The notes beneath the pieces are model-generated. The model searched no databases, was not told the DNA's origin, and was given only the letters and a program-made list of their open reading frames with translations. Below, piece after piece: positions 53,670 to 62,406 of a DNA stretch of 64,000 nt. This stretch comes from an uncultured Opitutales bacterium (GTDB lineage Bacteria; Verrucomicrobiota; Verrucomicrobiia; Opitutales; Seribacteraceae). Within the stretch, counting starts at the first letter, position 1. Every line of letters starts with the position of its first letter. A program made the translations under genes and the position numbers. The stretch spans positions 16,247-80,246 of the forward strand of contig CAJQKB010000090.1 in NCBI GenBank assembly GCA_905478775.1, in the 5' to 3' direction.

Positions 53670-54707
53670 ATGAAACTCACAAAAATATTTGGAATTGTTT
53701 TATCACTACATGTGGGGGTTATCCTGCTTGTTATGTTTCAACCAGGTTGCCAAACGGGCAGCCAAAAAGATCCGGCCAGTACCACTGAGAAGAAGGTCGA
53801 TCCAAAAGAAGAGATTGGTTCTTTTAATCAAGGGTTGTCGAAGCCATCCGTTCCGGCAGAGGTTCTAAAACCACCCTCTGGATTGAGTGAACCAACAAGA
53901 CCGGTTGCAGGCGAATTATTTGTCCCCGGCGAAAACCTGGGCATTGATCCGGCACCCTTACCATCGATCATAGGAGAAGGTAGCGGAACCTCTGATTCTT
54001 TTGACCTTCGACCCACTGGTCTCACTGTTTATAAAATTGTCAAAGGAGATACCTTGTGGGGCATCGCACGAAAAAATAATGTTACCTTACAAAGTATACT
54101 AAGTTCCAATCCGAGTTTATCGAAAAATTCAAGGTTGAAAATTGGTCAGGAAATTATGATCTCAGAGGGCTCTGGTGTATCGGTTCCGTCAGTAATTTCT
54201 GCACCCGTGCAAACGCCTGCAGGAAGTTCAACTTATACGGTAAGGGGAGGTGACAGTCTCTCCCGGATTGCCAAAAACAATTCGGTTTCACTAAGCGACT
54301 TAATGAACGCGAATGGTATGAATCAAAATTCGATAATACGACCCGGTCAGGTCTTGGTATTACCGGGTGGGGCTGTGGTTTCACAATCTGCCCCCATTGC
54401 TCCGAGTATTGTCCCCCCAGGTTCCAGTATACACAAGGTCCAAAAAGGAGAAAACCTTACTCGAATCGCTTCAATTTACGGAACAACAGTGAAGCAAATC
54501 ATGGAATGGAATAACTTAATTGATGCCGGTAAAATAAAGGTGGGCCAAGCTTTGGTAGTATCGGGAACGGGAGTTTCTGATAGTAGTCTATCTCCACAAG
54601 CGGATGCATTGGTAATTCCGGTAGTAGAGGAAGAATCCAGGGTGGAAGACTTTTTTAAGGGCGTAGTGGAAGAAAAGCCTATTATTGATGTGCCTGAACA
54701 ACCGTAG
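53670..54707 (+). CDS. Membrane-anchored protein with three LysM domains
   Basis: A 345-residue protein. An N-terminal hydrophobic segment (about 6-25) includes FQPGCQTG, which could be a lipobox or a plain anchor. A Pro/Ser-rich linker leads to three LysM domains, at about 117-168 (YKIVKGDTLWGIARKNNV), 188-236 (YTVRGGDSLSRIAKNNSV) and 250-295 (HKVQKGENLTRIASIYGT), then an acidic tail. LysM binds N-acetylglucosamine in peptidoglycan. No hydrolase domain is attached. Its place between murD and ftsW is unusual for a dcw cluster and suggests a wall-binding division or growth factor. Gaps are 28 bp before and 40 bp after. Confidence 0.85.
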   Translation: MKLTKIFGIVLSLHVGVILLVMFQPGCQTGSQKDPASTTEKKVDPKEEIGSFNQGLSKPSVPAEVLKPPSGLSEPTRPVAGELFVPGENLGIDPAPLPSIIGEGSGTSDSFDLRPTGLTVYKIVKGDTLWGIARKNNVTLQSILSSNPSLSKNSRLKIGQEIMISEGSGVSVPSVISAPVQTPAGSSTYTVRGGDSLSRIAKNNSVSLSDLMNANGMNQNSIIRPGQVLVLPGGAVVSQSAPIAPSIVPPGSSIHKVQKGENLTRIASIYGTTVKQIMEWNNLIDAGKIKVGQALVVSGTGVSDSSLSPQADALVIPVVEEESRVEDFFKGVVEEKPIIDVPEQP

Positions 54708-54747
54708 TCGTTAGAGTTATCAATTTGGTGAATGTGGAAAGAAAAGA

Positions 54748-55893
54748 GTGGCGGAGACAATTCTAAGTAGAGGCGTAGTAAAACCCACTAATTGGATCAC
54801 GGTCTACCTCATCGCAATTGCGCTGGGATTGACCACCCTTGGTCTGGTTATGCTTTTTAGTGCCGGTGTTGTGCGCGATGCCCACTCTCTTTTAACCAAG
54901 CAGATTGTATGGGTGGGATTATCCGTTTTGATTGGTCTCTATGTTTCATTCATGAACTTAGAGTGGTTAAAAAAGAGGTCGTGGTGGATTTTTGGCTTTT
55001 GTGTGCTGGGACTCATTTTGACCTTGGTCCCCGGCATCGGAATTAAAGTAAATGGTGCCCAGCGTTGGATTGGTTTAGGGCCTTTACGAATACAGCCATC
55101 TGAATTCGCGAAAATTGGCTTGGTTCTTGGCTTAGCTGCTTATTTTTCTTCCCGACAGCGAGAAATTAAAACATTTGTTTCTGGCTTTTTAATTCCTTCA
55201 CTTCTGATCGGGGTAATTTGTGGATTAATACTCAAGCAACCTGATTTTGGAACCTGCTTTTTATGTGGTGCAGTTGCCGCCACCATGATGTTTCAATCCG
55301 GAACAAGTTTGAGGTGGCTATTACCAATCGCATTTCTTGCCATTGCCGCTTTTAGCGTGCTTGTATATTTTGACCCCGTCCGTATCAGGCGGGTAACTTC
55401 TTTCTTGGATGTGGAGGCAAATGCAAATGATAGTGCCTACCAACTTTGGCAAGGTATGCTGGCCTTTGGAGTGGGAGGATTAGATGGGGTAGGCTTAGGA
55501 ATGGGGCGCCAACAAATGCATTTTCTACCGGAAGCACATACCGATTTTATTTTTCCAGTTATCGGCGAAGAACTTGGCTTAATTTGTACATTGGGAATCG
55601 TGGCATGTTTCCTTTTCCTTTTTGTTTTAGTTGCATGGCGACTCAGGCAGGCACCCAAATTATACGATTACTTACTCGCCATGGGTTCCCTTCTTTTTAT
55701 CTGCTTGCAAGCGATTATAAACATGGGAGTGGTGACAGGTTCGATGCCAACCAAGGGGATGTCGTTACCTTTTATCAGTTATGGCGGGTCGAACTTAATG
55801 GTTACTTTTGTTTTCTTAGGCATCATTATCAATGTCTTTCGCAATTGGGATAATCCAAAACTTCACCAACCAAGAGAAATAAGAGAGATATGA
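54748..55893 (+). CDS. ftsW: Septal peptidoglycan polymerase FtsW
   Basis: A 381-residue SEDS-family membrane glycosyltransferase that polymerises lipid II at the septum with FtsI. About ten spans. Family stretches: GLVMLFSAG, NGAQRWIGLGPLRIQPSEFAK (catalytic-region and lipid-binding), KQPDFGTC, DSAYQLWQG, LPEAHTDFIFPVIGEELG and KGMSLPFISYGGSN. GTG start at 54748. It overlaps murG by four bases. Confidence 0.94.
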   Translation: MAETILSRGVVKPTNWITVYLIAIALGLTTLGLVMLFSAGVVRDAHSLLTKQIVWVGLSVLIGLYVSFMNLEWLKKRSWWIFGFCVLGLILTLVPGIGIKVNGAQRWIGLGPLRIQPSEFAKIGLVLGLAAYFSSRQREIKTFVSGFLIPSLLIGVICGLILKQPDFGTCFLCGAVAATMMFQSGTSLRWLLPIAFLAIAAFSVLVYFDPVRIRRVTSFLDVEANANDSAYQLWQGMLAFGVGGLDGVGLGMGRQQMHFLPEAHTDFIFPVIGEELGLICTLGIVACFLFLFVLVAWRLRQAPKLYDYLLAMGSLLFICLQAIINMGVVTGSMPTKGMSLPFISYGGSNLMVTFVFLGIIINVFRNWDNPKLHQPREIREI

Positions 55894-57029
55894 GGAATAT
55901 TGTCATTGCATGTGGTGGAACCGGTGGCCATTTAACACCCGGTATCGCACTTGCTCAAAACTTGGAGGAGCGCGGTTATCCGTCCTGGCTTTTTATTAGC
56001 CAAAAGGCAGTGGATACCCGCTTGTCACGAAAGTACCCAAAACTAAGTTTTGAGGCAATGCCTGGGGCACCTCTAATTAAATCTCCTTTGGGAATGGCCC
56101 GATTTGGTCACGGTTTTCTCTTCTCTTTTCTTCGATCCTATCGTTTTTATGGTAAAATAGGGGCCGATGCGATGGTTGGGTTTGGAGGATTTTCTTCTTT
56201 TGGTCCGGCCATGGCTGCACGGGCAAGAGGAATTCCAGTTTTTATCCATGAGGCGAACCGGGCAGTTGGAAAAGCGGTGCGATTTTTGGCAAAACGTTCT
56301 ACTCGCCTGTATCTACCTGAAGGGATGCATTTGGAAGGAATATCTCCCGATGTAATTCGCAATGTGGGCTATCCTTTACGCAAGGAATTTCGTAGAATTC
56401 CAAAAGAACGGGCCAGAAAGCAACTCGGGATTTCGTTGAGCGACCGCTTATTGGTCGTCTTGGGGGGGAGCCAGGGTGCAGCATCATTAAATCGGTGGGT
56501 AAAGGATCAATTAGAACCACTCGCTGCAGAAGGAATTTCGACTTATTGTTTGACTGGAATGAACAAAGAAAGTTCAGGAGTGGTACAATTAGAAGGCATG
56601 GGAGGCCAGACAGTAACCAACCGGTTTGTTTCGTTTACCGATGAAATGAATGCCGTTCTTTCTGCCGCAGATTTGGTTATTTCTCGGGCAGGTGCCGGGG
56701 CAATTGCGGAGATCATCCGTTGCCGAATTCCATCCATCTTAATACCGTATCCTTTTGCTGCCGATAATCACCAATTTTTAAACGCAGAATTTCTGGAAAG
56801 AAAAGGAGCCACGATTGTCTGCCCAGAAGAAAACATGGCAGAAAATCTTTTGAATGAAGTCCGCGAAGTAATGTTCAATGAAGAATTTCGCACCACTATA
56901 CGCCGAAATTTATTCGCATTAGATAATGGTGATGTGGCCAATCGAATTTCAGACGATATTTCTCAGTGCTTAAAAAAACAGGCTCTCCACGATCCCGTTC
57001 AAGGCGGAATCCTTCGAATGATCGGATGA
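55890..57029 (+). CDS. murG: UDP-GlcNAc:lipid I N-acetylglucosaminyltransferase
   Basis: A 379-residue GT-B enzyme that makes lipid II at the inner face of the membrane. CGGTGGHLTPGIALA is the N-terminal glycine loop, VGFGGFSSFGPAMAA and IHEANRAVGKAVR follow, and VLGGSQGAASLN, VISRAGAGAIAEI and PYPFAADNHQ are the C-domain nucleotide-binding motifs. Overlaps ftsW by four bases and the next gene as ATGA. Confidence 0.94.
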   Translation: MRNIVIACGGTGGHLTPGIALAQNLEERGYPSWLFISQKAVDTRLSRKYPKLSFEAMPGAPLIKSPLGMARFGHGFLFSFLRSYRFYGKIGADAMVGFGGFSSFGPAMAARARGIPVFIHEANRAVGKAVRFLAKRSTRLYLPEGMHLEGISPDVIRNVGYPLRKEFRRIPKERARKQLGISLSDRLLVVLGGSQGAASLNRWVKDQLEPLAAEGISTYCLTGMNKESSGVVQLEGMGGQTVTNRFVSFTDEMNAVLSAADLVISRAGAGAIAEIIRCRIPSILIPYPFAADNHQFLNAEFLERKGATIVCPEENMAENLLNEVREVMFNEEFRTTIRRNLFALDNGDVANRISDDISQCLKKQALHDPVQGGILRMIG

Positions 57030-59233
57030 ATAACCCCAAACGAGTACTGCTCTTAGGTGCGGGTGGAATGGGCATGGCTCCACTTGCCCTTTATCTGCAT
57101 GGTGCTGGCGTTCAAGTAGAGGCTTATGATGATCGCTTTCGCGAGCCTCTACGCTCTCATTTACAAAGTGCTGGAATCGATGTACTTAGCGAACCCACTC
57201 CATTAAATAAACCCGATTGTATTATTCGATCGAGTGCCATTCCCTTAAATAATAAGGGAGTCCAAGGTTGGGTTGCCCAGAATATCCCGGTTTATCAACG
57301 AGGTGAATTCCTGGCTCGTTTTACGGCCAAAAAGAAGTTTTTGGCTGTTGTAGGCAGTCATGGAAAGACAAGCACTACCGGTATGCTCTGTTGGGCATTA
57401 GATCAGGTGGGATTCCAGTTTTCTTATCTAGTGGGGGGAATGTTTACCGATAATCAACTTCCTTCTGGGCGCTATGTTAAAGAGAGCTGGGTCATTTGCG
57501 AGGTGGATGAAAGTGATGGCACGATTGATTATTTCACACCCTCCGTAACCTTGGCGTTGAACTGTGATTGGGATCATGTCGATCAGTATGATTCAAAAGA
57601 TTCCATGGGAGAAACCTTTCGCACATTATTTTCACGGACCACTTCTTCAATCATTACCCCCACGAATTCGGAACTGTCTGAATGGGCAAAGCTTGAAAAT
57701 GAGTCCCTGTTGTCGACTTTTGATTTAAAGAGCGAACCTTCTGCATTCTTAGAAAATAACATTGCCGCTGTGGTTGCGGCAGGAAAAGTATTGGAGGTTG
57801 ATTTATCCACATTGGACTACAGTAAATTTCCTGGGATCGAACGTAGACAATCAATACTCCACCAAAGCCCGACCCGGACAATTGTGGAAGACTATGCCCA
57901 TCACCCCACAGAAATTAATGCATTTCTGAGCCGGCGTCGATTGGTACTTCCCCAGCATTCCTTACAAGTTGTATTTCAGCCTCATCGATTTTCCCGGACC
58001 CAAGCATTAGCCCAGAACTTTGCGGAAGAGTTATCTCAGGCAGATGATCTTCACCTCCTTCCGACCTATGCCGCATTCGAAGAATTTGACCCAGCAGGTT
58101 CTGTAGAGAGCTTGGTTGGTTATTTACCACCACGGCTTCGGGAACATACCAACATCTTTTCCGATTTCACACAACTGTGTGACGAATTAGGACCCACTCC
58201 CTTAGAGAATAAAAAAGATCAAATTCTTTTTGTGGGGGCGGGAGATTTAGAAAAGTGGGCCCATGGTTTTTCGGCTTGGGAAAAAGCGAAAGGTAATAAA
58301 TTGGATGCATTTTCTTACTACCTCGAAAAGAAGTTGTCGAAAAGTACTATTCTTCGTTCCTACGAACCATTGGCAAATAAAACCACAATAGGAGTGGGGG
58401 GAAGTGCAAGATGGTACGCAGAACCCGCCCACTCGGAAGATCTGCGTTCCTTGGTGGAGGCATGTAAACTTTTTAATATCCCCCGCGCAATGATGGGGCG
58501 GGGGTCCAATTTAATTGTACCCGATGATGGATTTGGTGGACTTGTCCTTCGCCTGCGTGGAAAATTTTGGAAAGAAATTACTTTCCGCGCCGAAGAATCC
58601 CTCGTGGTCGGTGCGGGTGCACGGTTAAATGAAATTTGTAGTTTTGCCTGCTTAAATGGCTTAAAAGGATTTGAATTTCTGGAAGGAATTCCCGGTACAT
58701 TAGGAGGTGCATTGCGAATGAATGCAGGGGCAATGGGCTGGGAAACATTTGACCTTGTCGAATGGGTTTCCTTTCTATTACCAGACGGAAGTATTCGGGA
58801 AATCCTTGGTACCGATTTAAATGTGGGATATCGATATTGCCGGGAAGCATTTGACGGAATTGCACTGCGGGCCAAGCTCAAATCGGAAGGGAAGTCCGAT
58901 CACAGGGCAATTCGTAAAGCCATTGAGAAATTAGCGAAGCGCCGGCGCTCGACACAGCCTCGGGAAGCAAGTGCGGGTTGTATTTTTCGTAACCCGGAAG
59001 ATGTTTCCGCTGGTTTCCTCATTGAAGACAGTGGATTGAAAGGCGAACGGGAGGGCGGAGCAGTCATCTCCAACCAGCATGCTAATTTTATTCTTAATCA
59101 AGGAGGTGCAACTGCCGATGAGGTAATTTCTTTAATCCAACGAGTTCGTGCGAGAATTAAGGAATCAAAAGGACTGATTCTTGAACCAGAAGTCACTCTG
59201 ATGGGGAAATCGTGGAATGAATATTTATCTTAG
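57026..59233 (+). CDS. murC/murB: MurC-MurB fusion: UDP-MurNAc L-alanine ligase and UDP-GlcNAc enolpyruvate reductase
   Basis: A 735-residue two-enzyme protein. ATG 57026 overlaps the murG stop as ATGA, and the upstream part of the open frame belongs to murG. MurC (about 1-435): GAGGMGMAPLALYL, ATP loop at 110-117 (VVGSHGKTSTTG), CEVDESDGTI, NCDWDHVDQYD and EDYAHHPTEI. MurB (about 440-735): TIGVGGSARWYAEP, MGRGSNLIVPDDGFGG, LEGIPGTLGGALRMNAGA, AGCIFRNP and SNQHANFILNQGGAT, ending EPEVTLMG. In AGCIFRNP a Cys sits where E. coli MurB has its proton-donor Ser. Both halves look active, so the first committed sugar and first amino acid steps of the pathway are physically joined. Confidence 0.93.
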   Translation: MNNPKRVLLLGAGGMGMAPLALYLHGAGVQVEAYDDRFREPLRSHLQSAGIDVLSEPTPLNKPDCIIRSSAIPLNNKGVQGWVAQNIPVYQRGEFLARFTAKKKFLAVVGSHGKTSTTGMLCWALDQVGFQFSYLVGGMFTDNQLPSGRYVKESWVICEVDESDGTIDYFTPSVTLALNCDWDHVDQYDSKDSMGETFRTLFSRTTSSIITPTNSELSEWAKLENESLLSTFDLKSEPSAFLENNIAAVVAAGKVLEVDLSTLDYSKFPGIERRQSILHQSPTRTIVEDYAHHPTEINAFLSRRRLVLPQHSLQVVFQPHRFSRTQALAQNFAEELSQADDLHLLPTYAAFEEFDPAGSVESLVGYLPPRLREHTNIFSDFTQLCDELGPTPLENKKDQILFVGAGDLEKWAHGFSAWEKAKGNKLDAFSYYLEKKLSKSTILRSYEPLANKTTIGVGGSARWYAEPAHSEDLRSLVEACKLFNIPRAMMGRGSNLIVPDDGFGGLVLRLRGKFWKEITFRAEESLVVGAGARLNEICSFACLNGLKGFEFLEGIPGTLGGALRMNAGAMGWETFDLVEWVSFLLPDGSIREILGTDLNVGYRYCREAFDGIALRAKLKSEGKSDHRAIRKAIEKLAKRRRSTQPREASAGCIFRNPEDVSAGFLIEDSGLKGEREGGAVISNQHANFILNQGGATADEVISLIQRVRARIKESKGLILEPEVTLMGKSWNEYLS

Positions 59234-59239
59234 AAAGAA

Positions 59240-60181
59240 ATGATTATGAATAAAAATTTTAAGATTGTTGTATTAGCTGGCGGTGTTGGACCGGAGCGTG
59301 AGATTTCAAACCGTACTGGAAAAGCACTTTCTGAAGCATTAAAGAAAAACTTTCAAGTTGAACTAATTGAATTAACCGAAGAGCAACTCCCCACTGGCAT
59401 TAATCCGGAAGAGTGTATCGTTTTCCCTGCCATTCATGGTACTTTTGGAGAAGATGGCCGATTGCAAAAAATGCTGGAAGGCAGGGGAATCAATTATTCT
59501 GGAAGCGATTCCCAATCAAGTCGTCTGTGTATGGATAAGTTTGAGTCCAAAAAAGCAGTCGCCAAATCTGGGGTTCGAGTCGCTCCCGATGTTGTATTTC
59601 ATCATCCAAGTGAAGTGAATATACCGGAAGTTCTTTCTTCTCTTGGTCAGGATTTAATTATTAAACCAACCGATCAGGGGAGTAGTGTTGCCTTGTATGT
59701 TCTTCATGGGGAAGAAGAATTAAGGAACACGCTCAATCAAATCGATCCGGGGAATTGGATGGTGGAGAAGCGTATTTTTGGCCGGGAAGTTACAGTGGGG
59801 ATTCTGGGGGACTGTTCCATGGGCATAGTGGAGGTTATTCCCAAAGGGGGAGTCTATGACTTTGAAAGGAAATATTCTTCCGGTTCCACAGAGTACCGGT
59901 ACCCCGCCGTACTGGATTGTGAAATTGAGAACGAGGTAAAATCATTTGCACTGGATTCCTTTCGAGCCTGTGGATGCAGAGATTTTGCACGAGTCGACTT
60001 TATCATTTGTGAAGACGGGCATGCTCATTTTTTGGAGGTTAATACTTTACCCGGACTTACCGAAACAAGCTTACTGCCGAAAAGTGCCTCTTGTTCGGGG
60101 TATAATTTTGAACAACTATCCAATCAACTTCTACTCCCTGCATTGGACCGCTTCAATGAACATGTTCTTCTCAGCGTGTAG
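59240..60181 (+). CDS. ddl: D-alanine-D-alanine ligase
   Basis: A 313-residue ATP-grasp ligase that makes the D-Ala-D-Ala dipeptide for MurF. Motifs include GGVGPEREIS, HGTFGEDGRLQKMLE, GSDSQSSRLCMDK, IIKPTDQGSSVALY, EKRIFGREVTVG and LEVNTLPGLTETS. A second in-frame ATG at 59246 is an alternative start. It is a separate gene here, unlike the MurC-Ddl fusions known from Chlamydiae. Confidence 0.94.
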   Translation: MIMNKNFKIVVLAGGVGPEREISNRTGKALSEALKKNFQVELIELTEEQLPTGINPEECIVFPAIHGTFGEDGRLQKMLEGRGINYSGSDSQSSRLCMDKFESKKAVAKSGVRVAPDVVFHHPSEVNIPEVLSSLGQDLIIKPTDQGSSVALYVLHGEEELRNTLNQIDPGNWMVEKRIFGREVTVGILGDCSMGIVEVIPKGGVYDFERKYSSGSTEYRYPAVLDCEIENEVKSFALDSFRACGCRDFARVDFIICEDGHAHFLEVNTLPGLTETSLLPKSASCSGYNFEQLSNQLLLPALDRFNEHVLLSV

Positions 60182-60189
60182 AATTTACC

Positions 60190-61110
60190 ATGACTAATAA
60201 AAAGAATAAAAATCAAGACGGACTTTCCGGGAACTGGAAGAAATTAGCCCCCAAATCTTCTCGGAAACCAGCGTCCAGAGCAGCATTTCGAAAAAGATTA
60301 CTGGGTATCACCAAGGTGTTTGCACTAATTGTAGTGCTATGCTTAGTGGGAATTGTCGTTCAGTTTTTTCAAGAGCGTAGCCAACCGAATTCGGGTCCCC
60401 TTGATATTACTGGTTCTGGTATGCCCGTTTCCAAATTGATGTTCGTGAGCGATGGGGTATTACACAAGAACTGGTTCCAAAATTGGTTCGGTCCATTACG
60501 AAATCGAACCCTTATGGATTTGGATATCGAAAAAATCCAAAAAGAATTAAAAAAAGAATCTCAAATCTCATTCGCCCGGGTAAGCAGGCAATTTCCTTCC
60601 ACCCTCAAGATCGAATTGAAGGAAAAAAAGCCAATTTTGCGCCTCTGTTTACGTTCCAAAACAAAAGGGGAACAAACATGGTTGGTTTCCTCGGATGGAT
60701 CACTTTATCTCGGTACCTGCTATAGTAATGCCAGCCTGGTTCACCTTCCTTTCTTGAATATAGAACCGTCTCTCCTTACTCCAAACCCAGAGGGGAAGGG
60801 CTATGCAAAATTGGAGGGCATCACTGCGGTCGCACCCCTCATGGAACTCGCCCGTCGGGAATATCCAGGATTTTATCAGAATTGGAAGATTATTTCCTAT
60901 CAAAGACCCCATGATAGTGATCCTGGTGCACATATCCATATTAAGTCAGGAAAAGTTCGAAATTTACGATTTGCACCACAGGGTTTTGCGGCACAATTAC
61001 GTCGTTTAAAATATCTTTTAATGGAATCCGATTTTCGAAGGACCCCCGTTATTGAATCAATTGATTTATCCCATGACCGCTCGGTCTTTGCAAAACTAAA
61101 CCCCTCGTAA
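60190..61110 (+). CDS. ftsQ: Cell division protein FtsQ/DivIB
   Basis: A 306-residue bitopic protein. Basic cytoplasmic tail, one span (about 39-60), then a POTRA-like/FtsQ domain: MDLDIEKIQKELKKESQ, SFARVSRQFPSTLKIELKEKKP. The last is the standard P-x-x-L-x-(I/V)-x-(I/L)-x-E-(R/K)-x-P pattern. It links FtsL and FtsB to FtsWI at the septum. Position before ftsA and ftsZ is canonical. Confidence 0.87.
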   Translation: MTNKKNKNQDGLSGNWKKLAPKSSRKPASRAAFRKRLLGITKVFALIVVLCLVGIVVQFFQERSQPNSGPLDITGSGMPVSKLMFVSDGVLHKNWFQNWFGPLRNRTLMDLDIEKIQKELKKESQISFARVSRQFPSTLKIELKEKKPILRLCLRSKTKGEQTWLVSSDGSLYLGTCYSNASLVHLPFLNIEPSLLTPNPEGKGYAKLEGITAVAPLMELARREYPGFYQNWKIISYQRPHDSDPGAHIHIKSGKVRNLRFAPQGFAAQLRRLKYLLMESDFRRTPVIESIDLSHDRSVFAKLNPS

Positions 61111-61150
61111 TTTTGTCCTCTAAGAACACAAAATTGAACCCGATCACAAA

Positions 61151-62368
61151 ATGAGTAAAATTATTGGTGCTGTAGAAATTGGAACTTCCAAAGCGAAAGC
61201 TCTTATTGGCGAGGTTGCAGAGAATGGAAGTTTAAATGTGGTGGGAATGGCTTCTCGTCCGAATGAAGGAATGCGAAAGGGAGAGATTGTTGACTTTCGA
61301 AAAGCCGCGGCTGCAGTTCACTCCGCCTTGGAGGATGCGGAAAAGATGTCCGGTACAACAGTGGATGAAGTGTACCTTGCACAGACTGGTTCTCATTTAA
61401 AAGGTCATATGCTTCGGGGTTCGGCATCGGTTGCCTCTTCGGATAACCGAGTGGATGTGGCGGATCTTCAACGTGCCGCGGAAGAGGCAAAGCGTAGAAA
61501 ACCAGATGATGGACGAACCTATGTCCATCATGTCCGCACTCCTATTTTATTGGATGGTCGTATCGTACAGGATCCTGTTGGCATGTTTGGATCGAAGGTC
61601 GATCTGGGCTATTGGTCTATCGATGGGGACGACCAGGCAATCAAACAGGCACTCCATGTGATCAGTAATTACAGTTTGGAGGTAAAGGACTTAATTCTTT
61701 CTTCAATTGCATCTTCCACCATGATGGCCGGCCCTGATTTGAGAAGAGCGGGTACTTTGGTTATCGATATGGGGGCGGGAGTAACAGATTTTGCACTCTA
61801 CCGACAGGGCTTTGTTGCCTGTACCGGAGTCATTCCTGTGGGGGGAGATCATGTGACCGGGGATTTGAGTATGGGATTACGCGTACTCGAACCCTATGCC
61901 GAAAAGTTAAAAATCGAACATGGAAAAGCAATTTCAGACCCCATGGATGAAGGGGAGGATGTCTGGATTATTGGTAACAAAACAATTGGAGACCGTTCCA
62001 TTCCCAGAAAAGCAATTACCGATGTCATTCATGTTCGTATTGCCGAATTATTTGAAATATTAAGTAAGGAACTGGAAGGCTTATTGGATCCGGATGAATT
62101 AAAGGGAGGAATTTTATTAACGGGAGGTGCTTCTCTTCTCCCTGGAGTGGAACAGATCGCCAGTAAAATATTGGGTTTTACTGCCCGACGGGCTAGTTTT
62201 CCAACCGGTATTGATTCGGAACTCGCACAGCCAGAAAATGCAACCGTCCTCGGACTGTTGCATTATGGATTGGAAGACCATGGATTACCGGGACGCAAGA
62301 AAGAAGAAGTGGAAGCTGGCTTCCTCGGTAAATTTCGAAAAATGGTGGGACTCGGAGCACAGAGCTAA
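61151..62368 (+). CDS. ftsA: Cell division protein FtsA
   Basis: A 405-residue actin-like ATPase that tethers FtsZ to the membrane. Phosphate and nucleotide motifs: GAVEIGTSKAKALIGE, VIDMGAGVTDFALY and ILLTGGASLLPGV. A C-terminal amphipathic helix (GFLGKFRKMVGLG) is the expected membrane-targeting sequence. The middle has the 1C-like subdomain with GEIVDFRKAAAAV. 38 bp before ftsZ. Confidence 0.94.
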   Translation: MSKIIGAVEIGTSKAKALIGEVAENGSLNVVGMASRPNEGMRKGEIVDFRKAAAAVHSALEDAEKMSGTTVDEVYLAQTGSHLKGHMLRGSASVASSDNRVDVADLQRAAEEAKRRKPDDGRTYVHHVRTPILLDGRIVQDPVGMFGSKVDLGYWSIDGDDQAIKQALHVISNYSLEVKDLILSSIASSTMMAGPDLRRAGTLVIDMGAGVTDFALYRQGFVACTGVIPVGGDHVTGDLSMGLRVLEPYAEKLKIEHGKAISDPMDEGEDVWIIGNKTIGDRSIPRKAITDVIHVRIAELFEILSKELEGLLDPDELKGGILLTGGASLLPGVEQIASKILGFTARRASFPTGIDSELAQPENATVLGLLHYGLEDHGLPGRKKEEVEAGFLGKFRKMVGLGAQS

Positions 62369-62406
62369 ACCGAATAAAAATAGACATAACACTGAAAGAA
62401 TATCCT

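Noticed and set aside
58360..58881. 173-codon minus-strand frame inside murC/murB
   Set aside because: Antisense to the MurB half, whose motifs are continuous; Ser/Arg/Pro-rich translation.
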